A DNA stretch of 64,000 nucleotides from Flavobacteriales bacterium UBA6057 (GTDB lineage: Bacteria > Bacteroidota > Bacteroidia > Flavobacteriales_G > Salibacteraceae), in NCBI GenBank assembly GCA_002428995.1, contig DIYJ01000020.1, positions 406,899-470,898 on the forward strand. Direction: 5' to 3'. Under the pieces are notes generated by a model. That model made no database searches and was not told where the DNA came from. It saw only the letters and a list, made by a program, of their open reading frames with translations. The position numbers were made by a program, and so were the translations under genes. Of the stretch, positions 37,023 through 45,484 are shown piece by piece (within the stretch, counting starts at the first letter, position 1; each line of letters opens with the position of its first letter).

Positions 37023-38180
37023 ATGCCCGAATACCCTCATTCCATCAGCTCCAAACTTCCTAAGGTTACCAGCACCATTTTCAGTGTCATGTCGCAGCTG
37101 GCGCAGGAAGAGCAGGCGATCAACCTTTCTCAGGGTTACCCGGACTTCCCAATGGATGCGAGGCTGATTGGACTGGTAAATCAATACATGCTTCAGGGCC
37201 TCAATCAATATCCTCCTATGGCAGGTATTCCCAAGCTGAGGGAAGTGATTGCTGCAAAAACGGAGAAGCTGTATGGAGCAAGCTATGATCCTGACAAGGA
37301 AATAAACATCACTGCGGGTGGAGCTCAAGCCATTTTCACGGCCATTCTGGCTACCATTCACGAAGGTGATGAGGTGATCATTTTCACCCCCGCCTATGAT
37401 TCGTATGCTCCGGCTGTTGAGCTGGCGGGTGGTAAGCCGGTGTATGTTCAACTCAAAGCTTCTAACTACGCCATTGATTGGCCGCAGGTGAAGAAGCTGA
37501 TCACGCGACATACGCGCATGCTGATCATCAATACTCCTCACAATCCTTCAGGAGCGATCATCACTGAGAAGGACATTGAGGAACTGATCAAGCTCACGAA
37601 CAACAACGACATCATGATCCTCAGCGATGAGGTGTATGAACACATGGTGTTCGACAGCCAGAAGCACCTCAGCCTTTCAGCGTATCCTGAATTGGCAGAG
37701 CGCTCGATCATCGTGTCGTCTTTTGGAAAGACCTTTCACTGTACCGGGTGGAAAATGGGATACGTGTTGGCTCCGGCCAACCTGATGACCGAATTCAGGA
37801 AGGTGCATCAATACAACGTTTTCACCGTCAATGCTCCGATGCAATATGCCTTTGCCGATTACCTTGCGGATGAGGAAAACTACATGCACGTTGCGGAGCA
37901 CTACCAGCACAAGCGCAACCTGTTCCTTTCGGCAGTGAAGGCGTCTCGCTTTAAAAGCAAGCCGAGCAAGGGCACATACTTTCAGCTGCTGGACTACAGC
38001 CAAATCAGCGAAGAAGAAGACACCGAGTTCGCCATTCGATTGACCAAAGAGTTTAAGGTCGCCTCCATCCCCGTTTCGGTCTTCTATCACAACCCGGTTC
38101 AAAACAGTGTGCTTCGCTTTTGCTTCGCCAAAGAAGAGGAGACCCTGTTGAGGGCTGGAGACATCCTTTGCAAGATATGA
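37023..38180 (+). CDS. Methionine (glutamine/2-oxo-acid) aminotransferase, YbdL-like
   Basis: 385 residues, fold-type I PLP enzyme. NLSQGYPDFPMDARLI near residue 36, YPPMAGIPKLREVIA near 65, NITAGGAQAIF near 97 and NTPHNPSGAIIT near 170 are typical of the kynurenine/glutamine-transaminase-K branch. The PLP lysine is in SSFGKTFHCTGWKMGY near 237. Together with the omega-amidase directly downstream (ATGA overlap) this forms the glutamine transaminase / omega-amidase pair, which in other organisms recycles 2-oxo acids such as 2-oxo-4-methylthiobutyrate during methionine salvage. No mtn genes are seen in the window. Confidence 0.92.
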   Translation: MPEYPHSISSKLPKVTSTIFSVMSQLAQEEQAINLSQGYPDFPMDARLIGLVNQYMLQGLNQYPPMAGIPKLREVIAAKTEKLYGASYDPDKEINITAGGAQAIFTAILATIHEGDEVIIFTPAYDSYAPAVELAGGKPVYVQLKASNYAIDWPQVKKLITRHTRMLIINTPHNPSGAIITEKDIEELIKLTNNNDIMILSDEVYEHMVFDSQKHLSLSAYPELAERSIIVSSFGKTFHCTGWKMGYVLAPANLMTEFRKVHQYNVFTVNAPMQYAFADYLADEENYMHVAEHYQHKRNLFLSAVKASRFKSKPSKGTYFQLLDYSQISEEEDTEFAIRLTKEFKVASIPVSVFYHNPVQNSVLRFCFAKEEETLLRAGDILCKI

Positions 38181-38989
38181 GTGCCCAGGCTGAAACATTG
38201 AAGCTTGCAATGGTTCAGTCCAGGCTCTTCTGGGAACAGAAGGCACAAAACCTCAACATGTTTGAGGAGCGCATTCAGCCGTTGAAAGACGCGGTGGATG
38301 TGATTGTACTTCCTGAAATGTTCAGCACCGGTTTTTCCATGAATGCCAAAGCACTGGCCGACACCGAAGATGGCATTGCGGTGGAATGGATGAAGGACAA
38401 TGCCCAACGCCTTAATGCTGTCATCACTGGAAGCCTGATCATCAAAGACGGAGAGCACTATTTCAACAGACTCTTTTGGGTTCGCCCCGATGGAAGTCAC
38501 GAAACCTACAACAAGAAGCATCTGTTCTCCTTTGCCAATGAAGAGGAACACTACAGCCCTGGTACAGAACGCATCATTGTGGAACACAAGGGCTGGAGAA
38601 TCTGCCCGTTGATCTGCTATGACTTGAGGTTCCCTGTTTGGTCCAGGAATAATCTACCGGGTGAACAAGCAGTTGATTTTGCGTACGACTTGCTCATCTA
38701 TGTCGCGAACTGGCCACAGGCAAGGCGCAAGCCTTGGATGAACTTACTGGAGGCCAGAGCCCATGAAAATCAAGCCTATGTGATCGGTGTAAACCGAGTA
38801 GGAGAAGACGGAAACGGAATTCCTCACAGTGGCGACAGCCTGTGCTTCAGTCCGAAAGGAGAACTCATCACTGGGTGCAAAGCAGGTGAAGAGGAAACGA
38901 AGATTGCCGAACTGTCCTATGCTGACATGCAGCAATTCAGGTCGAAATTCACAGCCTGGAAAGACAAGGATAACTACCGCTTACTTTAG
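38177..38989 (+). CDS. Omega-amidase (nitrilase superfamily, YafV-like)
   Basis: 270 residues from the ATG at 38177, overlapping the aminotransferase stop by 4 bp. The catalytic triad is complete: Glu in LPEMFSTGF near 47, Lys in YNKKHLFSFANEEEHY near 115 and Cys in LICYDLRFPVW near 150. It hydrolyses 2-oxoglutaramate or 2-oxosuccinamate, the deamidated products of glutamine and asparagine transaminases. Cytoplasmic. A longer frame from 38120 runs inside the aminotransferase gene and is not needed. Convergent with the barrel gene, with a 4-bp overlap. Confidence 0.92.
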   Translation: MSAQAETLKLAMVQSRLFWEQKAQNLNMFEERIQPLKDAVDVIVLPEMFSTGFSMNAKALADTEDGIAVEWMKDNAQRLNAVITGSLIIKDGEHYFNRLFWVRPDGSHETYNKKHLFSFANEEEHYSPGTERIIVEHKGWRICPLICYDLRFPVWSRNNLPGEQAVDFAYDLLIYVANWPQARRKPWMNLLEARAHENQAYVIGVNRVGEDGNGIPHSGDSLCFSPKGELITGCKAGEEETKIAELSYADMQQFRSKFTAWKDKDNYRLL

Positions 38990-39903
38990 AATCTGCGAGG
39001 GCCAAAACCTCCGCGTCTGCGCCCTCGGGCATCAATCTGGTAGGAAAGGCTAACTCCGTAGAAAAACCAGCCATCCATCGTATCCGGATTGCCGCGCGTG
39101 ATGTTTGGAGTGGCGTTATCTTCCTGAAGGTTCTCAGGATAGGCCAACACACGAAGCGTTTCTGGTCTGTCTGAGAATGCGAGATCTGCTTTCTTGATGT
39201 AGTTTCCTCCACCGATGTCATCGAGGTAGTCAGTTCGGGCATGGGTGAAATAACCAAAGAAATCAAGCGTAGCGCGTCTTCTGTAGCGACCTCTGCCTCT
39301 GGTTTTACCTCCGATATCGATGCTAATCTCTCCTCCAATCTTGTAGTTGAAAGCCCACAAGCTATAGGGTTCGGGATAAGCTGTACCATCGACTGAGCTG
39401 GTCAGATGCTGCCCCTCAGTGCCCATTTCCTGAAGCTCGATCCAGGCTCCGTTGAGTTTGGTTCGTGGATTGTAGCGGAAATATCCAACCCCGAAGAGGA
39501 GCTTTGGCGCCCAAATCCACTGGCCATAGTTCTTCTTGTGACGATTGTGAAACAGGAGATTCAACTTACCGATCAAGCTGAAATCATGAACTACGGTGAT
39601 GAAGTCAAATCCTCTGTTCGTACCTCTTTCAGGACTCACCAGCGAGTCGGCACCGTTCAATCGGCCAGCCATATAGCTGAATTGCAGACCAAACAGCCTG
39701 CGATACTGCACATAGGTCTGAACTCCAGCAGCCGGATTCAGATAATCCGGAGAAGGAACTGAACTCTTGCTCAGCTCTCCTATGTAGTTCATAGCACCAA
39801 ATTGGGGGCCGATGTACCATTGCAGTTCTTTCCCGATAAACTGAGCCTGCAGGCCAGTAATACCGAGTAGAACGGCAATAAGAAGTCCGATCAAGTGTTT
39901 CAT
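38986..39903 (-). CDS. Outer-membrane beta-barrel protein (DUF6089/PorG-like)
   Basis: 305 residues. Signal peptide MKHLIGLLIAVLLGITGLQA. The mature part starts ELQWYIGPQFGAMNYIGELS, then alternates aromatic strands and turns (YRRLFGLQFSYMAGRLN, KLLFGVGYFRYNPRTKL, LWAFNYKIGGEISIDIGGK) and ends in GVSLSYQIDARGRRRGGFGP. The early strand-turn pattern resembles DUF6089/PorG, an outer-membrane component linked to type IX secretion. The assignment rests on pattern only. The Arg/Gly-rich tail (RGRRRGGFGPRRF) is unusual for a barrel C terminus. Confidence 0.65.
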   Translation of the reverse strand: MKHLIGLLIAVLLGITGLQAQFIGKELQWYIGPQFGAMNYIGELSKSSVPSPDYLNPAAGVQTYVQYRRLFGLQFSYMAGRLNGADSLVSPERGTNRGFDFITVVHDFSLIGKLNLLFHNRHKKNYGQWIWAPKLLFGVGYFRYNPRTKLNGAWIELQEMGTEGQHLTSSVDGTAYPEPYSLWAFNYKIGGEISIDIGGKTRGRGRYRRRATLDFFGYFTHARTDYLDDIGGGNYIKKADLAFSDRPETLRVLAYPENLQEDNATPNITRGNPDTMDGWFFYGVSLSYQIDARGRRRGGFGPRRF

Positions 39904-39974
39904 AGCTTCTTTCTAGGGTAGGCGAAAATAACATAATTCAGCCTTCGCGTGACGCGCTCCATCGCTCGGGCTGG

Positions 39975-41678
39975 TCAGTTTGTCTTCTGGAAGAGGTATT
40001 GCCACTCAATCTCCTCTTCCCAGTTGCTGCGCACCTCAATGAGTTCTTCGTAGTAGATCACTTTCTCTGGTTGCAGCTTGCTCTTGTAGTTTCCAGTGTC
40101 CCATGCACCGTTGCCATTCGTATCAAAGATCGCACGGATCTGATACTTACCGGGCTTGAGGTAATCGTAGCGAATGCTTGCCTTCGTTCTTACCACTCGT
40201 TCATCCTTCAATTTCTCGCCCAGATAAAGCTGCCATACTAAGCCTTCACTGTAGCCTTGAAAATCAAGATTGAAGGTCATCTGACCATAGTCTTCTCTGG
40301 ACGTAACAGTATAGCTGTATTTGAGAGTATCATTGGTCTTGCCGTACTTACCGTAGATCGTGGAATCCGGAATCAGCAGCTGATAAGTGCTCTCCTGCTG
40401 CCACGGAAAATCAAGCGTGATGGTCTTAAAGTCAGTCGTCACAAGTCCGGTAATATCCAAAGTATCAGAGTCAAGTCTCAGAATCCAGTGCTCTGGCATG
40501 AGGTCGGCCACGGGCTCGGAAGCTTTGATTGTCAATGGTTTAAAGAAATCCTGACGCCCCTGACCTGATACAGCCAATCCCAGACCCTTCGCCTTTTTCT
40601 TGAACTTCCCCTTAGAAGAACTACGCTTTCTGATGTTTAGTGTATCGATGAATCCCTGGTCAGTTTCCAACCTCAGGTAGAGCGAATCCGCCACCATTAC
40701 AGAATCAAACCAAAAAGCAACGGAATCTTTGTTCTGCCCCCATTCCTTCACCCAGCTACTGATGTCATTGCCCGTCAGGTCTGTTAGGGTTAATTCCTCC
40801 ACTGGCATGTTCATTTTGAGAATGAGCACCTTGTTTTCGGACAGGAGGTATTCATCGACATACTGTGTGGAATCCACTTCCTGGAACAGAAGCATGGAAG
40901 GACCGACAAACTCACCACTATCCAGCGGATTGATCAAGCCTGGTTCTACAGCACTCACCAGTTGGTCTTCAAAGGCGATAAGCTCCTCTGGCTTATCATA
41001 GGTATACCCCTGACCTTCAGACTGTAGTGCAAAGATCTTGTAATCACCAGGCCGCAAGTATTTGAGGTGATAAATGCCTTGCTTGTTAGTCTTGGCAAAA
41101 TAGCGCGGAAGCTCGGTGAGAGGCAGGGAATCGATGTTTTGATCATACAGCATCACCCACACACCTTCTGCTGGATTCAGATCCAGGGCGTTTTTCACCA
41201 CGCCTTTCAACTCCATAGAGTCGAGGTATGGTCCGGTAGAAAACACAAAAATGTTGCTGTCCAGAGGATTGGACTCATGCAGATCGACAATACCTTCTCC
41301 AAACTGAAACATGTAGGTAGTATTGTCATCGAGTGTATCTGTCCACTCTACCGTCACCTTTTTACCTCGCAGGGTAAAAACCACCGGCTCTTCCAGCGGT
41401 GGAGAAACAATGAGTTTACTGGACGCATCTCTCAACTGAACGAATTCATCAAATTCAAGTTCAATCGAAGATCCCTCGAAGTTGGTAGACTCATTGAGGG
41501 GACTTGATTCCAGAATCTTAGGCGGCTCCTCGTCTGCCAAACCACCGGTTGGTGCTACTTGCTGAGCACATCCTGAAAGCAACAGAAGGCTTACCAGGAG
41601 GATGAGCTCAAAAGAGTTTCTGGCTAAGCCAGTTCGCAATTTGTTCGAGGTATTGTTGATCGGTCGTGTCAAAGGCAT
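39975..41678 (-). CDS. Ig-like-domain lipoprotein
   Basis: 567 residues from the ATG at 41678 (MPLTRPINNTSNKLRTGLAR), six residues into the longest frame. A hydrophobic stretch ends in LLLLSGCAQ, a good lipobox. PPKILESSPLNESTNFEGSS begins an SbsA-type Ig-like domain, followed by PAEGVWVMLYDQNIDSLPL, a CnaB/carboxypeptidase-regulatory-like beta-sandwich, and further beta-rich modules. A basic stretch KRSSSKGKFKKKAKGLG lies near residue 360. The C-terminal module (RAIFDTNGNGAWDTGNY) resembles calcium-type loops. Proteins of this architecture are widespread in Bacteroidota but their role is not known. The start lies inside the preceding sulfoxide reductase gene. Confidence 0.8.
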   Translation of the reverse strand: MPLTRPINNTSNKLRTGLARNSFELILLVSLLLLSGCAQQVAPTGGLADEEPPKILESSPLNESTNFEGSSIELEFDEFVQLRDASSKLIVSPPLEEPVVFTLRGKKVTVEWTDTLDDNTTYMFQFGEGIVDLHESNPLDSNIFVFSTGPYLDSMELKGVVKNALDLNPAEGVWVMLYDQNIDSLPLTELPRYFAKTNKQGIYHLKYLRPGDYKIFALQSEGQGYTYDKPEELIAFEDQLVSAVEPGLINPLDSGEFVGPSMLLFQEVDSTQYVDEYLLSENKVLILKMNMPVEELTLTDLTGNDISSWVKEWGQNKDSVAFWFDSVMVADSLYLRLETDQGFIDTLNIRKRSSSKGKFKKKAKGLGLAVSGQGRQDFFKPLTIKASEPVADLMPEHWILRLDSDTLDITGLVTTDFKTITLDFPWQQESTYQLLIPDSTIYGKYGKTNDTLKYSYTVTSREDYGQMTFNLDFQGYSEGLVWQLYLGEKLKDERVVRTKASIRYDYLKPGKYQIRAIFDTNGNGAWDTGNYKSKLQPEKVIYYEELIEVRSNWEEEIEWQYLFQKTN

Positions 41679-42096
41679 TGAGCTGATTACTGTCAACGTC
41701 CAGAATGGCGCGAACTTCCGAGTTTTTATCTTTCAAAGGCACCACAATTTCTGAACGGCTGGCCGAATTGCAAGAAATGTGCCCCGGAAACTGATCCACA
41801 TCTGGAACGATGATGGATTGACCTTCCTTCCAGGCTGTTCCACACACTCCCCGGCCATAAGCGATGCGCATGCAGGCAACAGGACCTTGAAAAGCTCCAA
41901 GCACCAACTCGTTCTCTATAACCCGATAGAAGCCGGTCCAGAAAAAACCGAACCCGTGATGGAGGGCAGCGGCAGTGCTGGCAAGCAAAGCCTGCTCATC
42001 CGTTTCGTCTCCTACAAGACTTTGAATCTGAGGCAGGAGCTGCTCATACTGCTCTGCTTTTGTTACCCCGCTGTCGATGGTGATGTTTTCTGCCAC
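41608..42096 (-). CDS. msrC: Free methionine-(R)-sulfoxide reductase (GAF domain)
   Basis: 162 residues from a GTG at 42096 (coding AENITIDSGVTKAEQYEQLL). The longer frame to 42204 would overlap comF and gives no family similarity. The GAF domain is typical of fRMsr: FGFFWTGFYRV near residue 48, then the cysteines in YGRGVCGTAWKEGQ near 82 and FPGHISCNSASRSEIVVPL near 105, the catalytic and resolving positions. A cysteine in AFQGPVACMRI is the third conserved one. It repairs free methionine sulfoxide using thioredoxin. It lies between comF and the lipoprotein gene. Confidence 0.88.
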   Translation of the reverse strand: MAENITIDSGVTKAEQYEQLLPQIQSLVGDETDEQALLASTAAALHHGFGFFWTGFYRVIENELVLGAFQGPVACMRIAYGRGVCGTAWKEGQSIIVPDVDQFPGHISCNSASRSEIVVPLKDKNSEVRAILDVDSNQLNAFDTTDQQYLEQIANWLSQKLF

Positions 42097-42128
42097 AATA
42101 CCGCAAAGATAAGATGTACTATGCCGTG

Positions 42129-42830
42129 CTAATACGGTGCGGGAGAAGCAAGGGCCGCAATGGAAACCTTTGCCCCGGGCACACTGAGAATAGCGCCTGC
42201 ACAAGCCTCCAGCGTAGAACCTGTGGTCACCACATCATCCACCAGCAAGACGTGTTGATGCTGGAAGCACTCGGGAGTTTCAACCCTGAAAAGTTCGCGG
42301 ACGTTCAACCAGCGGTCATACACTCCCTTTCGAGTCTGACTTTCATTGTATTTAAGCCTCCTCACAGCTTGATGCACGACTGGCTTTTGCATCACTTCTG
42401 CCAGCCCTTCGACAATGGAATCGCATTGATTGTAGCCCCGCTTTTTCAGCTTTGAATGATGCAGAGGTACGGGTGCGATCACGTCAACATTCGATAGATC
42501 AGAATCGGACAAACACTCGCCAAAGCGATTTCCAAGGATGTACCCTACCTCCTCGGCTCCGTTGTATTTCAACTCGTGCATCAACTTCTGCACTTTATTT
42601 CCCTTTTTGAAAAACGCCATAGAACTGGCTCGTTCTATCTTAATCTTTCCCCAAAACAGCTTTTCGACAGGGTTGTCCATCCGCTTCCAGTATTTGGTCA
42701 GGGGCAGGTCGTTCATGCATGCTGTGCATATTACTTCATCCTCGGAATCGAGCGCAACATTACAACCCGGGCAACTGAGCGGAAAAATGAGGTGACTGAA
42801 ATCCTCGAGATAGTGGGAAAAGGAGAACAT
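42129..42830 (-). CDS. comF: ComF-family phosphoribosyltransferase-like protein
   Basis: 233 residues. An N-terminal zinc-finger pair (CPGCNVALDSEDEVICTACM) is followed by FFKKGNKVQKLMHELKYNG. The C-terminal phosphoribosyltransferase domain has DVIAPVPLHHSKLKKRGYNQ and the PRPP-type loop VLLVDDVVTTGSTLEAC. ComF helps natural DNA uptake in competent bacteria, though homologues occur widely without known competence. It is followed by the fRMsr gene after 32 bases. Confidence 0.92.
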   Translation of the reverse strand: MFSFSHYLEDFSHLIFPLSCPGCNVALDSEDEVICTACMNDLPLTKYWKRMDNPVEKLFWGKIKIERASSMAFFKKGNKVQKLMHELKYNGAEEVGYILGNRFGECLSDSDLSNVDVIAPVPLHHSKLKKRGYNQCDSIVEGLAEVMQKPVVHQAVRRLKYNESQTRKGVYDRWLNVRELFRVETPECFQHQHVLLVDDVVTTGSTLEACAGAILSVPGAKVSIAALASPAPY

Positions 42831-42883
42831 ATCGGAACGAACAGACGCAATATAAATCTATTCGCCAAAAAACTAACGCACTT

Positions 42884-43888
42884 CTATGCGTCCACAGATT
42901 CTCCGCTGTCTGTCTCGCCTTCATATTCCGTTTCTACCACGGAAGCGTTGTAGCCCTGTTCGCGCAGGTATTTGGAGTAAATGGTGGAATAACCATGCGT
43001 CACATAGATATTCTCAGCACCAGTGGCTTTGATGGCAGTATTCAGTTCACTCCAGTCGGCATGATCAGAGAGCACAAAACCGCGATCCACGTTTCTTCTC
43101 CTTCTTGGTCCCCTGAGCATCATCCATCCGCTGGCCATAGCCGTCTGGAAGGGCTTGAAGCGGTTCATCCATGAAGTGCCTAAAGCGGAAGGTGTAGCAA
43201 TGACCAGGGAACCCTTTACCTCTTCTTTCGAGGTCTCTTTCTCCACCAAAGTAGTCGGCAACACCTCAAGGCCGGCTGATCGGAGAACCACGTTGGTATT
43301 TTCGACTGCACCGTGCGTGAAGATGCGCCCAATGCTATGGTCTACGTTGTTGATTACGCGCTGCGCCTTACCCAAAGCGTAGGCCACCAAAACGGAAGTC
43401 ACGCCTTTTTCAGCATTACTTCGCCACCAGTCATTGATTTCTTTGATGACCTCCTCCTGCGGCTTCCACTTATAAACGGGTAATCCGAAGGTGCTCTCAG
43501 TGATAAAGTGATGGCAGGCAACTGGCTCAAATTCTTCGCTAAAACCGTCCGGTGCAACCTTATAATCACCAGACGCCACCCAAACTTCACCGCGATGTTC
43601 CATTCTCACTTGGGCAGAACCAATGATGTGCCCGGCCGGATGCAGAGAGACCCTGACTCCATTGATGTTTTGTGATTCGCCAAATTCCATTCCCTGAACC
43701 TGAATATCTTCTCCCAGTCGATGCCTCATCACCGGTATGGAGTGGTGATGCGTGAGGTAGCGTTTCATTCCCCACCGCGCATGATCGCTGTGAGCGTGCG
43801 TAATCACAGCCCGATCCACCGGTTTCCATGGATCCACGTAGAAGTCGCCCGGAACGCAATAAATACCTCTGTCTGTAAACTTGAGCAT
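42884..43888 (-). CDS. Ligase-associated DNA exonuclease (metallo-beta-lactamase fold)
   Basis: 334 residues. The metal-binding signature HAHSDHARWG is near residue 31. HPAGHIIGSAQVRME, WVASGDYKVAPDGFSEEFEP, ITESTFGLPVYKW and VLSDHADWSELN near 275 are the later conserved blocks of the MBL/beta-CASP group associated with ATP-dependent DNA ligase and an Lhr-type helicase. In many Bacteroidota these sit together; here neither is adjacent. It may act in DNA repair. Its stop/start region overlaps the following fructosamine kinase gene by one base. Confidence 0.87.
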   Translation of the reverse strand: MLKFTDRGIYCVPGDFYVDPWKPVDRAVITHAHSDHARWGMKRYLTHHHSIPVMRHRLGEDIQVQGMEFGESQNINGVRVSLHPAGHIIGSAQVRMEHRGEVWVASGDYKVAPDGFSEEFEPVACHHFITESTFGLPVYKWKPQEEVIKEINDWWRSNAEKGVTSVLVAYALGKAQRVINNVDHSIGRIFTHGAVENTNVVLRSAGLEVLPTTLVEKETSKEEVKGSLVIATPSALGTSWMNRFKPFQTAMASGWMMLRGPRRRRNVDRGFVLSDHADWSELNTAIKATGAENIYVTHGYSTIYSKYLREQGYNASVVETEYEGETDSGESVDA

Positions 43889-44751
43889 CAGGAGTAGCGC
43901 TTTAAAACATGGCGCACCTGAGAAACATACGAAGTCCCGAAAAGATTGACATGTACCAACAATGGATACAAATTGGCTACTTCGGCCCTATCTTCCCAAT
44001 GCCCGGGGAGTGGATAAATCTCTTGGTATGCCTCGTACATCCGCTCGTCAAAACCTCCAAAAAGTCTTGTCATTCCCAAGTCCATGAATCGATGTCCGTA
44101 GTAAACTGCCGGGTCGAAAATCGATGGTTGCTGATCGGCAGCACAAAAGGCATTTCCACTCCAGAGGTCTCCGTGAAGCAAGGCAGGCGGTTCTTCTGGG
44201 AAGTAGTCATCCAAACGATTCATTAACTGATCCACGAGCTGTCGGTCCTGCGAGGACAAATAGCCGCGTTTCATTGCCAATTCCACGAGCGGTGAAATGC
44301 GCTGAGCCTGAAAAAAATGATTCCACTGAGAGGTTTGTCTGTTGTGCTGAGTCAATGAACCGATGTAGTTGTCATGATCCAATCCAAACGATGCATCGGT
44401 AACCTGATGCATCTGCGCCAATAAGCGGCCCATCCGCTCCCAGAAGACTGCTGTTGCTGGCTCTCTGATCACATGCTCCATCAAAAAGACAATGTCTTGG
44501 CCTCCTGTATAAATATGCATCGGCTCGGGAATCAAAAAATCCGAGTGTTTCCTGAGCAAAGCCAACCCAAGGCGCTCTGTTTCAAACATACCCGGAAACC
44601 GCAGCGCACTGTTTATCTTGGCAAATAGCCTGCCTTCAGAAGTTTGCACATCCCAGCAATCATTTATGCTACCACCTGAAACCGCTTGAATTCCAAGAAG
44701 ATTTGCCTTCGGCCAAAATTCAGAGACAGCCTCTTGAAGAATTTGCGTCAT
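43888..44751 (-). CDS. Fructosamine kinase family protein
   Basis: 287 residues of an APH-like kinase fold. The N-terminal ATP lobe has SGGSINDCWDVQT near residue 25 and LFAKIN with the ATP-binding Lys. The catalytic loop is LLHGDLWSGNAF near 190, followed by IFDPAVYYGHRFMDLGMTRL, the DPA(V/C)YYGHRE-type motif that identifies fructosamine-3-kinase relatives. They phosphorylate ketosamines for removal from glycated proteins or metabolites. It overlaps the nuclease gene by one base. Confidence 0.9.
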   Translation of the reverse strand: MTQILQEAVSEFWPKANLLGIQAVSGGSINDCWDVQTSEGRLFAKINSALRFPGMFETERLGLALLRKHSDFLIPEPMHIYTGGQDIVFLMEHVIREPATAVFWERMGRLLAQMHQVTDASFGLDHDNYIGSLTQHNRQTSQWNHFFQAQRISPLVELAMKRGYLSSQDRQLVDQLMNRLDDYFPEEPPALLHGDLWSGNAFCAADQQPSIFDPAVYYGHRFMDLGMTRLFGGFDERMYEAYQEIYPLPGHWEDRAEVANLYPLLVHVNLFGTSYVSQVRHVLKRYS

Positions 44752-44797
44752 TAAGCAAAACTGTTATTCCTTTGTTACTGATCAAAACAACCTTCTC

Positions 44798-45346
44798 ATG
44801 AAAATACTTGCTCTCGCAATCTCAATGATAGGACTGATGTCAATACCTGCAACGCAATCGATCCACACACTTTCAGCTAATGACATCAATGGTCAGGAAG
44901 TGAATCTGTCAGACTATCAGGGCAAAGTGCTGCTCGTGGTGAATACGGCCAGCGAGTGTGGTTTCACACCTCAGTATGAGCAATTGCAAATGCTCTATCA
45001 GCGCTATGAAAGTCTCGGCTTCGAAATTCTCGGATTCCCCAGCAACCAGTTTGGAGGACAAGAGCCCGGCACCAACCAGGAGATCGCACAGTTTTGCTCT
45101 GCCAACTATGGAGTAACCTTCCCTATGTTCTCTAAGATTGACGTGAAAGGAGCCAATCAGCATCCTGTCTACGCCTTTCTCACGCAGAAATCTCAAAATG
45201 GCGTGATGGACAGCGATGTAAGCTGGAACTTCCAGAAATACCTCATCGACCGCGATGGAAAACTGGTTGAGGTCTTCGCTTCTAATGTAGATCCCTACAG
45301 CGAAGAGTTCATCGAGAAATTGAACAGACTTCTGCTCGATCAATAA
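44798..45346 (+). CDS. Glutathione peroxidase family protein (secreted, Cys type)
   Basis: 182 residues with a signal peptide (MKILALAISMIGLMSIPATQ). The peroxidatic Cys is in NTASECGFTPQYEQL near 50; LGFPSNQFGGQEPGTNQEI provides the Gln of the catalytic tetrad and DVSWNFQKYLID the Trp/Asn. A second cysteine (AQFCSANYG) near 97 fits thioredoxin-dependent members. The reductant is probably a thioredoxin-like protein in the periplasm. It stands alone and is divergent from the kinase gene. Confidence 0.92.
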   Translation: MKILALAISMIGLMSIPATQSIHTLSANDINGQEVNLSDYQGKVLLVVNTASECGFTPQYEQLQMLYQRYESLGFEILGFPSNQFGGQEPGTNQEIAQFCSANYGVTFPMFSKIDVKGANQHPVYAFLTQKSQNGVMDSDVSWNFQKYLIDRDGKLVEVFASNVDPYSEEFIEKLNRLLLDQ

Positions 45347-45365
45347 GTCGCTTCGCGAATTCAGT

Positions 45366-45373
45366 TATATTTG
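45366..45373 (+). promoter_or_regulatory. -7 promoter element of the tRNA-Ala/GIY-YIG locus
   Basis: TATATTTG, followed by C, is a perfect match to the Bacteroidota -7 motif as seen in front of stable-RNA genes. It lies 21 bases before the truncated tRNA-Ala copy at 45394, the position expected for a tRNA promoter. The intact tRNA starts 342 bases further down with no comparable promoter of its own in view. No TTG is found at the -33 position. Confidence 0.6.
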
Positions 45374-45393
45374 CAGCCCTGTTCTCAGGAAAT

Positions 45394-45455
45394 GGGGATG
45401 TAGCTCAGCTGCCCGCCCGGATGAAAGGATTCATCCGTTCGGACGGGGCTAGAGC
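45394..45455 (+). pseudogene. Interrupted 5' fragment of tRNA-Ala
   Basis: 45394-45410 is identical to the first 17 bases of the intact tRNA-Ala at 45715 (GGGGATGTAGCTCAGCT). A palindrome follows at 45411-45446, with a 7-bp perfect inner stem GGATGAA/TTCATCC and a GC-rich outer arm. Then comes GGCTAGAGC (45447-45455), which is exactly the next nine bases of the tRNA D-arm. After that the sequence leaves the tRNA. The tRNA 5' end is thus split within the D-loop by a 36-base hairpin and then truncated. It cannot form a tRNA. Confidence 0.75.
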
Positions 45456-45484
45456 CTTCCCGATTTGATGATGTTATTTGTTTG

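Noticed and set aside
45394..45455. Possible second tRNA gene
   Set aside because: Only the first 26 tRNA bases occur, split by a hairpin. There is no anticodon or T-arm.
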